A stretch of DNA of 64,000 bases from Candidatus Krumholzibacteriia bacterium (GCA_016744705.1 JADGDU010000004.1:54801-118800), one strand, 5' to 3'. Counted from the stretch's first letter, positions 33,625 through 43,034 are shown. Numbers and translations are program-made. Notes: a model not told the origin generated them from the letters alone.

Positions 33625-36600
33625 ATGGGCTTGATCCGCACTCTTGTCGACAGGCCGGTCCTGTCCACCATGATTATCGTAGCCCTCGTGGTTATGGGGA
33701 TCAATGGTTACATGAAATTGAATTTAGAATTGATTCCGCGCATCGACTTCCCTGTCATCGTGGTGACTACCGTTTACCCTGGTGCATCTCCTGCCGAGGT
33801 GGAAAGCCAGATTACCAAACGCATCGAAGATCAGATTGCCACTCTGGCAGATATTGAAGAATTGGTTTCCGAGTCCAGGGAAAGTGTGTCCATCGTTACG
33901 GTCCAGTTTTCTCTGGATATGACCCAGGATCAAGGGGCCATTGACGTCAAGGACAAGGTGGACGCCATTCGTGGCGACCTGCCCGAGGCCGCGGAAGACC
34001 CCGTGATCTCAAAATTTGAATTTGGCAGTGGAGCTGTGGCGCAAATCGCCGTCTCAGCTCCTCGCCCCATGGCGGAAATTTACCGGATTTCTGATGAACT
34101 CATCAAAGAACGCCTCAGCCGTATTGAAGGTGTTGCCGGTGTCGAAATTACTGGTAAACGGGAGCGTGAAATTCGAGTCACAGTCAAGCCCGAGCGGTTG
34201 CGCGCCTATGGCCTGACTCTGGGCACTCTGAGGCAAGTATTGCAGGCAGGAAACCTAACCATTCCTGCTGGAAACATCACTAGGGGCGGCCACGAAGTGA
34301 CTTTACGCCTCAATGGTGAAATCGAAGATCCATCGGACCTTAAATCGTTCCGGATTCCCTTGCCTACCGGTGGCACCATTGCCCTTTCCGAAATTGCTGA
34401 CATCGTAGACACCACGGAAGAATTGCGGGAATTTTCCACCCTCGATCGCAAGGAAATCATCGGCGTCAACGTGATGAAACGTTCCGATGGCAACACGGTT
34501 AAAGTGGTCGCCGGAGTACAAGAAGCCCTGATGGAATTGAGAAATGAATTGGGCCCCGACTTCACTCTCGAAGTGGTTACTGAAGGCAGTACTTTTGTGC
34601 AGGCTTCGGTGGATGACGTGATCAAGAACATCGGAATCGGTATTCTGTTAACTGGTATTCTGCTTTTCATCTTCCTGCACGACTGGCGCCAAACGCTCAT
34701 CGCTACTTTGGCGATGCCCGTTTCTGTGGTGGCCACATTCCTGCTGATGCAGAGCAATGGCTTCACTTTGAATGTCATGACTTTGATGGCTCTGGGTATT
34801 TCCATTGGAACCCTGGTGACCAACTCCATCGTGGTTCTGGAAAGCATTTCCCGGCACATTGCCGATGGCGAAAATCCACATGAAGCGGCCATCATCGGTA
34901 CGCAGGAAGTAGCCGTGGCGGTGTTCGCCTCGACTCTGACAAACATTGTGGTGTTCACCCCCATCGCCTTCATGTCCGGCGTTATTGGAAGGTTCTTTTT
35001 CCAATTTGGGCTGACGGTGGTATTTGCCACCATCTTCTCGCTGATCGTCAGTTTTTCTTTGGTCCCCATGTTGGCGGCCCGCTTGCTGAAACCGGGCACT
35101 GGCATTGGCTCAGGCAATAGTCCCGTGGCAAAACTGGCTCAAGCCTGGGACGGGTTTTACACCAACCTGGAAGGCAGTTACCGCCAGGCACTGGCCTATT
35201 CCCTCAAACACCGATGGCAACCCTTGTTGATCACCATTGTTCTCCTTTTTGGCTCATTTTTTCTCCTCAGTTTTGTGGGTGGAGAATTCATTCCGATAAC
35301 GGATCAAAGCAAATTCCAAATCCAGATAGAATTACCCGAAGGAACCAGCCTGCACCGCAGTCGTGAAATTTCGACTCGCATCGAAAACATCCTCTGGCAG
35401 GAAGCAGAAACCTCTGCTGTTCTCTCCCGTGCTGGAGGAGGCCAATTGGGTATCGAAGATCTGGACATTCTGGTGCGTATGGTTCCTCCCGAGGAGCGAG
35501 AAATCAGCCTTTTGGATTTCATCGCCAAAGTAAGGCCCCAAATGGCGGTCATTCCCGATGCCAAAATTAACCTCATTCCTACTGGTGAGGGTAAGGCCCC
35601 CGAACCGGAAATCATTCTGGAAGTCTTGAGTGATAACCCAGAGACCCAGAAAGCAGCAGCCAATGTGGTTTTTGGTATCATGGAAGGCATTGACGGACTG
35701 GTTGATGTAAAATCCAGCCAGGCTGCGGGAAAACCTCAGATTGAGTTTATTCCACGGCGTCTCCAAATGGCAGCCCATGGGTTAACCGCAGCCCAGGTGG
35801 GGGCAGATCTGAGAATGGCCTATGAAGGTGAGGACGCGGGAGTCTTCCGCCAAGATGGTGAAGAGTTTGATGTGGTTGTGCGTTACCCCAGATCCTCCCG
35901 GCAGGACCCTGCAGATTTGGCCGACCTTCCGGTGGCTTCTCGCAGCGGGTATATCATACCTTTGGCTGATGTTATGGAGATGGTTGAAAGCATCGGAACA
36001 CCCACTCTGTTCCGATCCGACAAACAACGGAAAATTGAAGTGACAGCCAACATTGGCTCAGGCAGTTTGAGCGGTGTAAGAAAGCTCATTGACGCCGGAT
36101 TGGCCGAGGCTGAAATCGCCAGTGATGTGAATGTTAAATATGGAGGAAATGCAGAGGACCAGGATGAAGCCTTCGCCTCAATCCTTGGCGCTTTGATCCT
36201 GGCCATTATTCTGATCTACATCGTAATGGCGGCCATGCTGGAGAGTTTCATACATCCCTTTACAGTGATGGTGACCTTGCCCCTGGGCCTGATCGGATTG
36301 GCTGTGGCTCTGTTCTTTACTGGCCAGACCATCAATATCTTCTCGCTGATGGCCATGATCATGTTGATAGGTATTGTGGTGAATAATGCCATTCTGCTTC
36401 TGGATTACACAGGTCAACTGCGAGCTAAGGGCATGAATATAACCGAGGCCTTGTTGGCAGCCTGTCCTACGCGCCTGCGCCCCATCATCATGGCCAACCT
36501 GGCCATTGCCATTGGCATGATGCCCCAGGCGCTAGGTGGTGCGGGATCGGAATTCCGGACTCCGATGGCGGTGGTTCAAATTGGTGGAGTGCTTATCTCT

Positions 36601-36681
36601 GCCGTCTTTACCTTGTTTGTCATACCTATCGTTTATTCGATTTTTGACAAGTGGACTTTTGCAGGACGGAAATCTGATTAG
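33625..36681 (+). CDS. RND-family (HAE1-like) efflux pump with altered proton-relay residues
   Basis: 1018 residues, normal for HAE1 pumps, with the twelve-helix, two-porter-domain pattern (first helix ending GYMKLNLELIPRIDFP, GILLFIFLHDWRQTL before TM3). The start at 33625 matches the family MGLIRTLVDRPVLST N-terminus. In the helix equivalent to TM4 the usual DD or DN pair reads TN (Thr399-Asn400 in GTLVTNSIVVLES), and in the TM10 equivalent the Lys is Asn920 (GIVVNNAILLLDY). Relatives with DN/NN keep one Asp; here that Asp is Thr. Proton coupling may therefore use other residues or the pump may be driven differently. Last gene of the operon, followed by a strong terminator. Confidence 0.92.
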   Translation: MGLIRTLVDRPVLSTMIIVALVVMGINGYMKLNLELIPRIDFPVIVVTTVYPGASPAEVESQITKRIEDQIATLADIEELVSESRESVSIVTVQFSLDMTQDQGAIDVKDKVDAIRGDLPEAAEDPVISKFEFGSGAVAQIAVSAPRPMAEIYRISDELIKERLSRIEGVAGVEITGKREREIRVTVKPERLRAYGLTLGTLRQVLQAGNLTIPAGNITRGGHEVTLRLNGEIEDPSDLKSFRIPLPTGGTIALSEIADIVDTTEELREFSTLDRKEIIGVNVMKRSDGNTVKVVAGVQEALMELRNELGPDFTLEVVTEGSTFVQASVDDVIKNIGIGILLTGILLFIFLHDWRQTLIATLAMPVSVVATFLLMQSNGFTLNVMTLMALGISIGTLVTNSIVVLESISRHIADGENPHEAAIIGTQEVAVAVFASTLTNIVVFTPIAFMSGVIGRFFFQFGLTVVFATIFSLIVSFSLVPMLAARLLKPGTGIGSGNSPVAKLAQAWDGFYTNLEGSYRQALAYSLKHRWQPLLITIVLLFGSFFLLSFVGGEFIPITDQSKFQIQIELPEGTSLHRSREISTRIENILWQEAETSAVLSRAGGGQLGIEDLDILVRMVPPEEREISLLDFIAKVRPQMAVIPDAKINLIPTGEGKAPEPEIILEVLSDNPETQKAAANVVFGIMEGIDGLVDVKSSQAAGKPQIEFIPRRLQMAAHGLTAAQVGADLRMAYEGEDAGVFRQDGEEFDVVVRYPRSSRQDPADLADLPVASRSGYIIPLADVMEMVESIGTPTLFRSDKQRKIEVTANIGSGSLSGVRKLIDAGLAEAEIASDVNVKYGGNAEDQDEAFASILGALILAIILIYIVMAAMLESFIHPFTVMVTLPLGLIGLAVALFFTGQTINIFSLMAMIMLIGIVVNNAILLLDYTGQLRAKGMNITEALLAACPTRLRPIIMANLAIAIGMMPQALGGAGSEFRTPMAVVQIGGVLISAVFTLFVIPIVYSIFDKWTFAGRKSD

Positions 36682-36730
36682 GTGGCTTTTGAAGACATAG
36701 GGTTTATCCCCTTAGGCTTCCCAGAACATC

Positions 36731-36762
36731 AAAAACAGCACCCCCCGGGGGGTGCTGTTTTT
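36731..36762 (+). terminator. Strong rho-independent terminator of the RND operon
   Basis: AAAAACAGCACCCCC pairs with GGGGGTGCTGTTTTT (36731-36762), with the U-run inside the 3' arm. Starts 49 nt past the pump stop. Confidence 0.93.
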
Positions 36763-36962
36763 AATAGAATTGCCGGTACAGCGCTTTCACACCGCCTCAA
36801 ATAATGGTCGGGCCGGTCACTGGGCTTCATAAGCAGCGCAGTAGCCATAGCAACACTCAAAGCAATCAACTGCAAAGCCCCTACTTGATCGTCAGGTCAA
36901 ACTATAATATTTTGCTCTTAAGTGATCATTTTGCGGACATCAAGAGAATGAATAGAGAAATC

Positions 36963-37532
36963 ATGAACAGATGCTGGTGGTGCGAAGGTGACCCTCTATA
37001 CATGGCCTACCACGATGAAGAATGGGGCGTACCACTCCATGATGATCGATTGTTGTTTGAGTTTTTGATTTTAGAAGGTGCACAAGCTGGACTGAGTTGG
37101 CTCACCATTCTGAAAAAACGCGAAAACTTCCGCAAAGCCTTTGATGATTTCGATTGCCAAAAAATAGCTGCGTATTCGGAAAAAGAGGTACAACAGCTGC
37201 TGGCCAATAAAGGCATAATACGGAATCGTTTGAAGATAAATTCGGCAATCAAAAACGCGAAGGCCGTCCTCAAAATCAAAGCGGAATTCGGGTCGTTGGA
37301 TTCCTATCTTTGGAGCTTTGTTGATGGCACTCCCATCCAGAATGAATTCGCTTCTAGAGAAGAAGTACCCGCGAGTACCGAGCTTTCAGATTTCATGAGT
37401 AAAGAATTGAAAAAGCGCGGCCTTAACTTTGTGGGCTCAACCATCTGCTACGCTTTCTTGCAAGCCACCGGTATGGTCAATGATCATGTGACAAATTGTG
37501 ACCGATATGAAGAAATTAAGGCCCTCAGTTAA
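36963..37532 (+). CDS. tag: DNA-3-methyladenine glycosylase I
   Basis: 189 residues matching Tag throughout: MNRCWWCEGDPLYMAYHDEEWG at the start, LEGAQAGLSWLTILKKRE (catalytic-pocket Glu and Trp), FASREEVPAS and VNDHVTNC at the end. The zinc-binding Cys4, His17 and the C-terminal His/Cys pair are in place. The enzyme removes 3-methyladenine from alkylated DNA. I chose the ATG at 36963 because it matches the family start; another ATG at 36948 is possible. The ribosome site is weak. Monocistronic. Confidence 0.95.
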   Translation: MNRCWWCEGDPLYMAYHDEEWGVPLHDDRLLFEFLILEGAQAGLSWLTILKKRENFRKAFDDFDCQKIAAYSEKEVQQLLANKGIIRNRLKINSAIKNAKAVLKIKAEFGSLDSYLWSFVDGTPIQNEFASREEVPASTELSDFMSKELKKRGLNFVGSTICYAFLQATGMVNDHVTNCDRYEEIKALS

Positions 37533-37634
37533 TACAGCAACACACGCGGAATATTATCCAACCCAGTTGATTGGGATGAAACCAACACCAGGAACACGAC
37601 CACTTCATCAGTCCTTTGGCTCAGTAATAGATAA

Positions 37635-38288
37635 CTATGCAGCCTTCGGTTTTTCTTTCTTTGCAAAAGCTAAAATGGCTCCCAAAGCAATCGATAAAAA
37701 GGCTGCGGCCAGCACTCTAAATTCAGGAGGCAATAGGAACGTGATCGTATGGGCAGGAATCCAGAAAAACGGAATGGTTTTTACTAAGACAAAAGAGACA
37801 AATCCATACCAGTCAATACGATCAGTAACCTCTCGAATACCTACTGCGCTTCCTTTTTCCGCTTTTAAATCCAGATAGGTGTCCGTAAATCGGTGGAAGG
37901 CCATCATTGTTGGAGCAAAGATTAGGTTCATGGTAGAGCTGGTGAAGAACGCAAATGCAAATTTGTTTCCCTCAAAAGGCAAAGCTCCTGAACTCTGTGC
38001 TGCGCTAACACCTGCTGCAAATATTTTAAAAACTAAAACAATGGCCACGCCCAGAAGGCCCCAGATGATCGCTCTGGCTACAACAGAAGTTGGTATGCTC
38101 CAGTCGTTGGTAATAATTCTAATGGCCATGAGCTCACCCATAGTCGCCAGCACGGCAAATTTAAAAAATCCCATCACATACGGAAGGGATGATGTTGCGG
38201 CAACAAAAGCTTTCTGGGATGATGGATTCAACATAAATGCACAGATCAAGACAAAGGCTAACCCCCACACTAAATCGCCCTTTTTCAT
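37635..38288 (-). CDS. Polytopic membrane protein of unknown function
   Basis: 217 residues with about five or six predicted membrane helices (near 8-25, 38-55, 68-88, 108-130, 160-178 and 185-205). Features include GELMAIRIITNDWSIPTSVV, TMNLIFAPTMMAFHRFTDTYLD and a basic tail KKEKPKAA. The pattern (a soluble-facing TDTYLDL loop with Glu/Lys) reminds me of Mpv17/PMP22-type proteins but I cannot assign a family. The start at 38288 is chosen because GAGGAG lies 7 nt upstream; earlier in-frame codons have no site. It is convergent with tag and divergent from the TonB receptor. Confidence 0.78.
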   Translation of the reverse strand: MKKGDLVWGLAFVLICAFMLNPSSQKAFVAATSSLPYVMGFFKFAVLATMGELMAIRIITNDWSIPTSVVARAIIWGLLGVAIVLVFKIFAAGVSAAQSSGALPFEGNKFAFAFFTSSTMNLIFAPTMMAFHRFTDTYLDLKAEKGSAVGIREVTDRIDWYGFVSFVLVKTIPFFWIPAHTITFLLPPEFRVLAAAFLSIALGAILAFAKKEKPKAA

Positions 38289-38514
38289 CAAATCGCTCCT
38301 CGCTGATCTGTAATTTAGGTGTTCCATTATTCGCCGCACCAAACTTGATAGCAATGTTAATATTTCTCTAGTAAAACTTTCGTAATTGCCAGCTTATTCT
38401 CAATACCACTTTGTCTTTTGCCCCCGTCAAAACAAGTTCTAAGGTTTCCTTTAAAACTTACGAAAAGAGTATTGAAATAGTTTAGCGGACACAGATGTCC
38501 CAAATCGCAGTGTG

Positions 38515-38535
38515 GGCCCCCTAGTTATAGGGGCC
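38515..38535 (+). promoter_or_regulatory. GC-rich leader hairpin upstream of the TonB receptor
   Basis: GGCCCC-CTA (38515-38523) pairs with TAGGGGCC (38528-38535) with one bulged C, loop GTTA. It ends 8 nt before the CAGGAGA ribosome site of the receptor gene, so it may control translation. Confidence 0.4.
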
Positions 38536-38554
38536 AAAACTCAGGAGAAAATCG

Positions 38555-40603
38555 ATGCGTAATGGATGGTGGTTGGGCATGGTGCGCATACTTATGGCAT
38601 CGGGTTTGTTCGTCCTATTATCTGCTGGATTCGTCCTCGGCGCCGATACCAGCGAGGGTGCTGAAGAGTTTCTGGAGCTCAGTCTTGAAGACTTGATGGA
38701 CATTGAAGTCACCTCTGTTTCTAAACGAGCTCAACCCCTGCACGACGCAGCAGCTGCCATTTTTGTCATCACCAACGAAGACATGGAACAACAGGGAGTT
38801 ACCAACATTGCGGATGCTCTGCGGCAAGTCCCAGGCATTCATGTTGGGAGAATAGACAGCAATAAATGGGCTGTAACATCCCGCGGATTTAATGGTCGTT
38901 TCAGTAACAAATTACTGGTACTTATTGACGGTCGCAGCGTCTACACGCCCTCCTTCTCGGGTGTCTATTGGGAAATTCAGGATATGATGCTCGAAGATAT
39001 CGACCGCATCGAAGTGATTCGAGGACCCGGCTCCACCCTGTGGGGCGCCAATGCCGTCAATGGCGTGATCAACATTATCACCAAACACGCTGCCGACACC
39101 CAGGGAGGCTTGTTAGTTGCCGGAGCGGGAAATGTTGAAAAAGGTTTTGGGAGCCTCCGGTGGGGAGAACAGCTATCCGAGGGAACCTTTGTCCGTTTTT
39201 ACGGCAAAGCTAATGCCAGGAGTGAATTTTCCTTTCCTGATTCCGGGGAGGCCAATGACGACTGGAACATGTTCCGCAGTGGCTTCAGGTTGGATTCTCA
39301 ACCATCTGCCACAGAAACCAGAACTCTTCAGGGGGACATCTATACCGGGACCATCCAACAACAGGCGACATTTGCTCAGCTTTCTCCCCCTTACGTCGTT
39401 GATAATACCGACCATGTAAGTGTTTCAGGTGGCAACCTGGTAGGTCGCTGGGCTCAAGCTCTCTCCCCCACTTCCGGAACATCGCTCCAAGTGAGTTTCG
39501 ATCGGTTTTCCAGAGATGAGGCCTCTGCCTACCAGGCGACCACCCAATTGGATTATGACTTCCAGCACCACTTTGCCGCTAAGAGACAACAGATTGTATG
39601 GGGCCTTGGGTATCGCTATTCCAGCAGTGTCATCTTGCCCCGAGTGGCTGATTTCAGAGCCAATGAGAACAGGTCCTCTTCGTTGTTAAGTGCTTTCGCT
39701 CAGGATGAAATCGCTTTGTACGAGAATCGCCTTGCGTTGATAATCGGCAGTAAAATTGAACACAATGATTACACCGGAATTGAAATCCAACCCAGCGCGC
39801 GGCTGCTTTGGAGAATCGATGAAACCCACCGCTTGTGGACCTCCGCTTCTCGGGCCGTGCGGACGCCCATGCGCGCCGAGGGTGAGTTTGAAGTATTGCT
39901 CCAAGTGGTCCCACCATTTACTCCACAGAATCAATCTCCCTTACCTATAGGGATATTTATGAGAGAAGCAGACTATGTCGAAGCAGAAGAATTGGTTGCT
40001 TATGAAGCGGGATACCGTTTCGTGAGACCCTCAATTTCAGCTGATATTGCCGCTTTCTATAATAAATACACCGGACTGACCACCCCCCGTCTTGGTACCC
40101 CAGAACTGCATGAACCTTCTAACCCGATGTATGTTGCCCTGCCTTTGGTTTACGGCAATTTCGATGATGTGGCCGATTATGGGTTGGAAGTTGCCGTGGC
40201 GTGGCAACCTGCTCAGTGGTTGCGATGGAATCTGGCCTATTCCTATTTGAAAAATGATTCAGAATCAGTGGATGGAATGCCGCGCCCAGAACTTTATAGT
40301 CCAGAGCATATCGCCGCTTTGAATTTCGTGATTCATCCCATGTCCAGGGTAAATCTGAACGTAGGCGTGCGCCATACAGACAAAACCATGGCTCGCATGG
40401 GCACAAGCTCCGGTGGAACAGAAATTCCGGCCTATACCACCTTTGATGTGTGCCTTGGTTGGCAGCTGCATGAAGACATCGTTCTTTCCCTGGTGGGGCA
40501 AAATCTGCTGGAAAAGGACCATCTTGAATTCACAGCTGAATCATTCTCGATCATGACAGAAGTTCCCCGTGGATTTTATGCGAAGATAAAGTGGGCCTTT
40601 TAG
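38555..40603 (+). CDS. TonB-dependent outer-membrane receptor
   Basis: 682 residues: signal peptide (about 1-29, ending GFVLGAD), an N-terminal segment LSLEDLMDIEVTSVSKR and then the plug (about 55-165; AIFVITNEDMEQQGVTNIADALRQVPG, NKLLVLIDGRSVYTPSFSG, IEVIRGPGSTLWGANAVNGVINIIT) and a 22-strand-type barrel ending KIKWAF with a terminal aromatic residue. The plug and C-terminal Phe are textbook. Substrate unknown; this subtype often sits beside a YfiR-like protein, as here, and may import siderophores or oligosaccharides. A ribosome site CAGGAGA precedes the ATG; the YfiR-like gene begins 19 nt after the stop. Confidence 0.93.
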   Translation: MRNGWWLGMVRILMASGLFVLLSAGFVLGADTSEGAEEFLELSLEDLMDIEVTSVSKRAQPLHDAAAAIFVITNEDMEQQGVTNIADALRQVPGIHVGRIDSNKWAVTSRGFNGRFSNKLLVLIDGRSVYTPSFSGVYWEIQDMMLEDIDRIEVIRGPGSTLWGANAVNGVINIITKHAADTQGGLLVAGAGNVEKGFGSLRWGEQLSEGTFVRFYGKANARSEFSFPDSGEANDDWNMFRSGFRLDSQPSATETRTLQGDIYTGTIQQQATFAQLSPPYVVDNTDHVSVSGGNLVGRWAQALSPTSGTSLQVSFDRFSRDEASAYQATTQLDYDFQHHFAAKRQQIVWGLGYRYSSSVILPRVADFRANENRSSSLLSAFAQDEIALYENRLALIIGSKIEHNDYTGIEIQPSARLLWRIDETHRLWTSASRAVRTPMRAEGEFEVLLQVVPPFTPQNQSPLPIGIFMREADYVEAEELVAYEAGYRFVRPSISADIAAFYNKYTGLTTPRLGTPELHEPSNPMYVALPLVYGNFDDVADYGLEVAVAWQPAQWLRWNLAYSYLKNDSESVDGMPRPELYSPEHIAALNFVIHPMSRVNLNVGVRHTDKTMARMGTSSGGTEIPAYTTFDVCLGWQLHEDIVLSLVGQNLLEKDHLEFTAESFSIMTEVPRGFYAKIKWAF

Positions 40604-40622
40604 TGAACCGGGGAGATTGTTG

Positions 40623-41192
40623 ATGCGTGTGATGCGCACATATCACTTTCTGTTTATGGCCTGCCTGTTGTTGCTTATGGGTGGTCGCGCTCCTGTGTCT
40701 GGTGCTGATCGACTTACTGGCGAGTATGCAGTAAAAGCAGCTTTGGTTTACAATTTCGCCCGTTTTACCGAATGGCCAGAAGGTGCTTTTGATGAGGATC
40801 AAGACACCTTCCGGATCGTGATTTTCGGAGATGAAAATGCAGCTGATGGCTTTGGCGCTATCGACGGCAAATTAATTGCTGAACGGAAAATTGAAATTAT
40901 CCATGCCAAGAGACCGGATGAAGCAGTAGGTTGCCAACTGATATTCTTAGCAAAAACAGAACGAGACTGGTGGTCGCATATTGCCACTACGGTGGCTGGC
41001 TCTCCAATTTTAACCATTGGGGAAATGAACGGATTTCTCGAAGCAGGTGGGATGATGAACTTGCATAAAGAACACAGCAAAATCCGTTTTCAGGTCAATT
41101 CAAAACAAGCAAAGAAGCAAAACTTAGCCATCAGTTCAAGAATCCTCAAACTGGCCTCATCTGTGGTTGAAACCACAGGAGGGTATGACTGA
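40623..41192 (+). CDS. YfiR-family (DUF4154) periplasmic protein
   Basis: 189 residues: signal peptide (about 1-27, ending VSGAD), then the YfiR pattern: EYAVKAALVYNFARFTEWPEGAF, FRIVIFGDENAADGF, VGCQLIFLAKTERD, PILTIGEMNGFLEAGGMMNLHKEHSKIRFQVN. YfiR proteins are periplasmic regulators, in Pseudomonas controlling a diguanylate cyclase. Here a TonB receptor precedes it with a 19-nt gap and no cyclase is adjacent. The ATG at 40623 has GGGGAG 7 nt upstream. The stop is immediately followed by the opposite-strand stop of the barrel gene. Confidence 0.9.
   Translation: MRVMRTYHFLFMACLLLLMGGRAPVSGADRLTGEYAVKAALVYNFARFTEWPEGAFDEDQDTFRIVIFGDENAADGFGAIDGKLIAERKIEIIHAKRPDEAVGCQLIFLAKTERDWWSHIATTVAGSPILTIGEMNGFLEAGGMMNLHKEHSKIRFQVNSKQAKKQNLAISSRILKLASSVVETTGGYD
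41161..41178. other. Inverted repeat inside the end of the YfiR-like gene
   Basis: CTGTGGTT-GA-AACCACAG (41161-41178) is an 8-bp-arm perfect palindrome, able to form a 7-bp stem with a TGAA loop. It lies 12 nt before the abutting stop codons of two convergent genes, so it may help end both transcripts from within coding sequence. Confidence 0.4.
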
Positions 41193-41876
41193 TCAAAACC
41201 GGAACATGAGGCTGATGGAGTAGAGGGAATTGTAACCATACAGATTCACTTGGTCTCTGTTGGTGGCTCTCCGAGATTTGCTGTTTCCGTACCAGCCGAT
41301 ATCATTGGGATCATCCCGAAGCATATCCTGTGTGTATTTATTGTTCTGGTAAACCACCCCGAATTCCAAAAATAAAGCTATTCTGGATGTGATATCATAA
41401 GACGGTCGCAATCCAAAATATACTGATGTAGTGCTGGAGTGCCCCACCTCATGCCGAATAGCAGGTTCAGGATAATCTGGCGAGACCACCATATCGAGAT
41501 AATCGAATTCAGTCCACAAGTGCCTGAAGCGGAGAAGGCCGGAAAACCGGAAATCACCTTCCTGCCATAAAGAGCGCCCCACTCCTAAGTGCACTTGGTA
41601 GGAAGTGCGAGTTCGTTCCGTATAGAATTTCTCGCTCAGTGTAAAACCCCCGATCTCTGAGTACTGGTAGTTCTCATTTTTTTCACTGTCATCATCTGAA
41701 TATGTCCAACCACCCAGAAAAACATCCCAATTCTCATCCAGAAAACGGTGCATGGTAATACCATGGGAGTCTGAATATTCCAAAGCCCAAAAGTGAGTAT
41801 TGGGATCTGCTTGACCGAGTGATAGCATTGGGAGTAATAACACTGTGAATATCACTGCCAACATTGTCTTTAACAT
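41193..41876 (-). CDS. Outer-membrane beta-barrel protein, paralogue A
   Basis: 227 residues: signal peptide (about 1-22, ending LSLGQA), alternating beta strands with aromatic belts and a C-terminal Phe (YSISLMFRF), typical of small outer-membrane barrels. It shares GITMHRFLDENWDVFLGGW and TTSVYFGLRPSYDITSRI with its neighbour at 41915, so they are tandem duplicates. The start at 41876 has GGGAGA upstream. I do not recognise a family. Confidence 0.8.
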   Translation of the reverse strand: MLKTMLAVIFTVLLLPMLSLGQADPNTHFWALEYSDSHGITMHRFLDENWDVFLGGWTYSDDDSEKNENYQYSEIGGFTLSEKFYTERTRTSYQVHLGVGRSLWQEGDFRFSGLLRFRHLWTEFDYLDMVVSPDYPEPAIRHEVGHSSTTSVYFGLRPSYDITSRIALFLEFGVVYQNNKYTQDMLRDDPNDIGWYGNSKSRRATNRDQVNLYGYNSLYSISLMFRF

Positions 41877-41914
41877 GAAAATCTCCCGCGAGCTCAGAAG
41901 GCCCAATTATTTGC

Positions 41915-42580
41915 CTAGAATCGATAAATGAAACTGATGTATCTGATGCCGTAGTAGCCAAACAGGCCGGTATTGTTTCCATCCCTTGAAAATCGGCTTT
42001 TAGTTTGGGGACCTTCTTCATCCTTGGCCCATTTATCCCAGGTTTCTGTTTCATGGGAGAAATAGACCCCCATGCCCAGCATCAGAGTAATGCGGGATGT
42101 TATATCGTAAGCTGGCCGGATTCCAAGATAAACAGTGGTGGTCATGCGGTGCCCAATAACCTGTTGGCTGTTATTGGATTCATAAAAAAAGTTTTCGGAA
42201 TAATTAGATGTTTGATAATTCCGCCAGCGATACTTTAAGGATAACGTCCCCGCCATCCAGAAGCGTTGGTCCCGCAAAAGAGTGCGACCTGTGCCCAGAA
42301 AGACATGCCCTTCTTCAACTTTAGTCTCTTCTTCTCTCTCGGAATATTGGTCAATGAATTCGCCATCTACATTCCGGCTTGCAGATTCATGAGTTTCACC
42401 TAATGAATCATTGGGACCGCCTCCCAGGTAAACTTCCCAGTTTTCACCAAAAAAGCGGCGCAGAGTGACACCGCTTTCGTAGCCGAGGGTCCAACGCCGC
42501 TCTGAAGGATGAAATTCAGCCTTGGCCGGTGGGGGCGTATATATAACCAAGACTAATAATATCCAGCAATATTTGCCCAT
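41915..42580 (-). CDS. Outer-membrane beta-barrel protein, paralogue B
   Basis: 221 residues: signal peptide (about 1-21, ending PAKAE), beta-strand pattern, and a terminal aromatic YISFIYRF. It matches the downstream gene in GVTLRRFFGENWEVYLGG and TTVYLGIRPAYDITSRI, with 38 nt between them, so they are probably co-transcribed and diverged after duplication. CGGAG precedes the ATG. Likely outer-membrane barrels with unknown role. Confidence 0.8.
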   Translation of the reverse strand: MGKYCWILLVLVIYTPPPAKAEFHPSERRWTLGYESGVTLRRFFGENWEVYLGGGPNDSLGETHESASRNVDGEFIDQYSEREEETKVEEGHVFLGTGRTLLRDQRFWMAGTLSLKYRWRNYQTSNYSENFFYESNNSQQVIGHRMTTTVYLGIRPAYDITSRITLMLGMGVYFSHETETWDKWAKDEEGPQTKSRFSRDGNNTGLFGYYGIRYISFIYRF

Positions 42581-42701
42581 GAAAACTCCGTTGTGTAATC
42601 AAGATGTTTGCAACAATGTGTTTATACTGTATGGAAAATATGGCGTCAAGGACACCAGTGCTGGGCTATGGATGAGGATTGCCAGTTTAACCACAATCTA
42701 A

Positions 42702-43013
42702 CTAGCCAGAATAAAACGTCTCAACCGCAATATCCCGCTTCAAATCCCCCACCTCAAACTCAGAAGAAAAAATCATCCGTTCAGCCCCATCAAGTAACCC
42801 GTCAACTAGGCTCTCTTTACCCGAAACAACAGACACTGCCAGCCAAACCCGTTGCACCAGGTTTGCCGGCCCAACCTGAGCCACTGCAAAATCCTGATTC
42901 TTCAACCGTTGGATCACGGCCCGTTGCACAGCGCGACGATCTTTCAACGACCGTGCCCCGGAAAGCACCAAATCGGCAATCAATGTTCCTGTATAAACCC
43001 GCACATCATCCAT
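42702..43013 (-). CDS. DUF503 (YlxP-like) protein
   Basis: 103 residues matching DUF503: VYTGTLIADLVLSGARSLKDRRAVQRAVIQRLKN at the start, VAQVGPANLVQRVWLAVSVVSG in the middle and ESLVDGLLDGAERMI. DUF503 is usually in the nusA-infB-rbfA ribosome-maturation locus; here it stands alone. Function is unknown, suggested in ribosome assembly. AGAGAGGAG precedes the ATG. Confidence 0.88.
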   Translation of the reverse strand: MDDVRVYTGTLIADLVLSGARSLKDRRAVQRAVIQRLKNQDFAVAQVGPANLVQRVWLAVSVVSGKESLVDGLLDGAERMIFSSEFEVGDLKRDIAVETFYSG

Positions 43014-43034
43014 GAATGCTCCTCTCTAAAAAAA

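Noticed and set aside
34206..35117. A 303-codon minus-strand open frame
   Set aside because: It is antisense to the RND pump, whose helices and motifs are clear.
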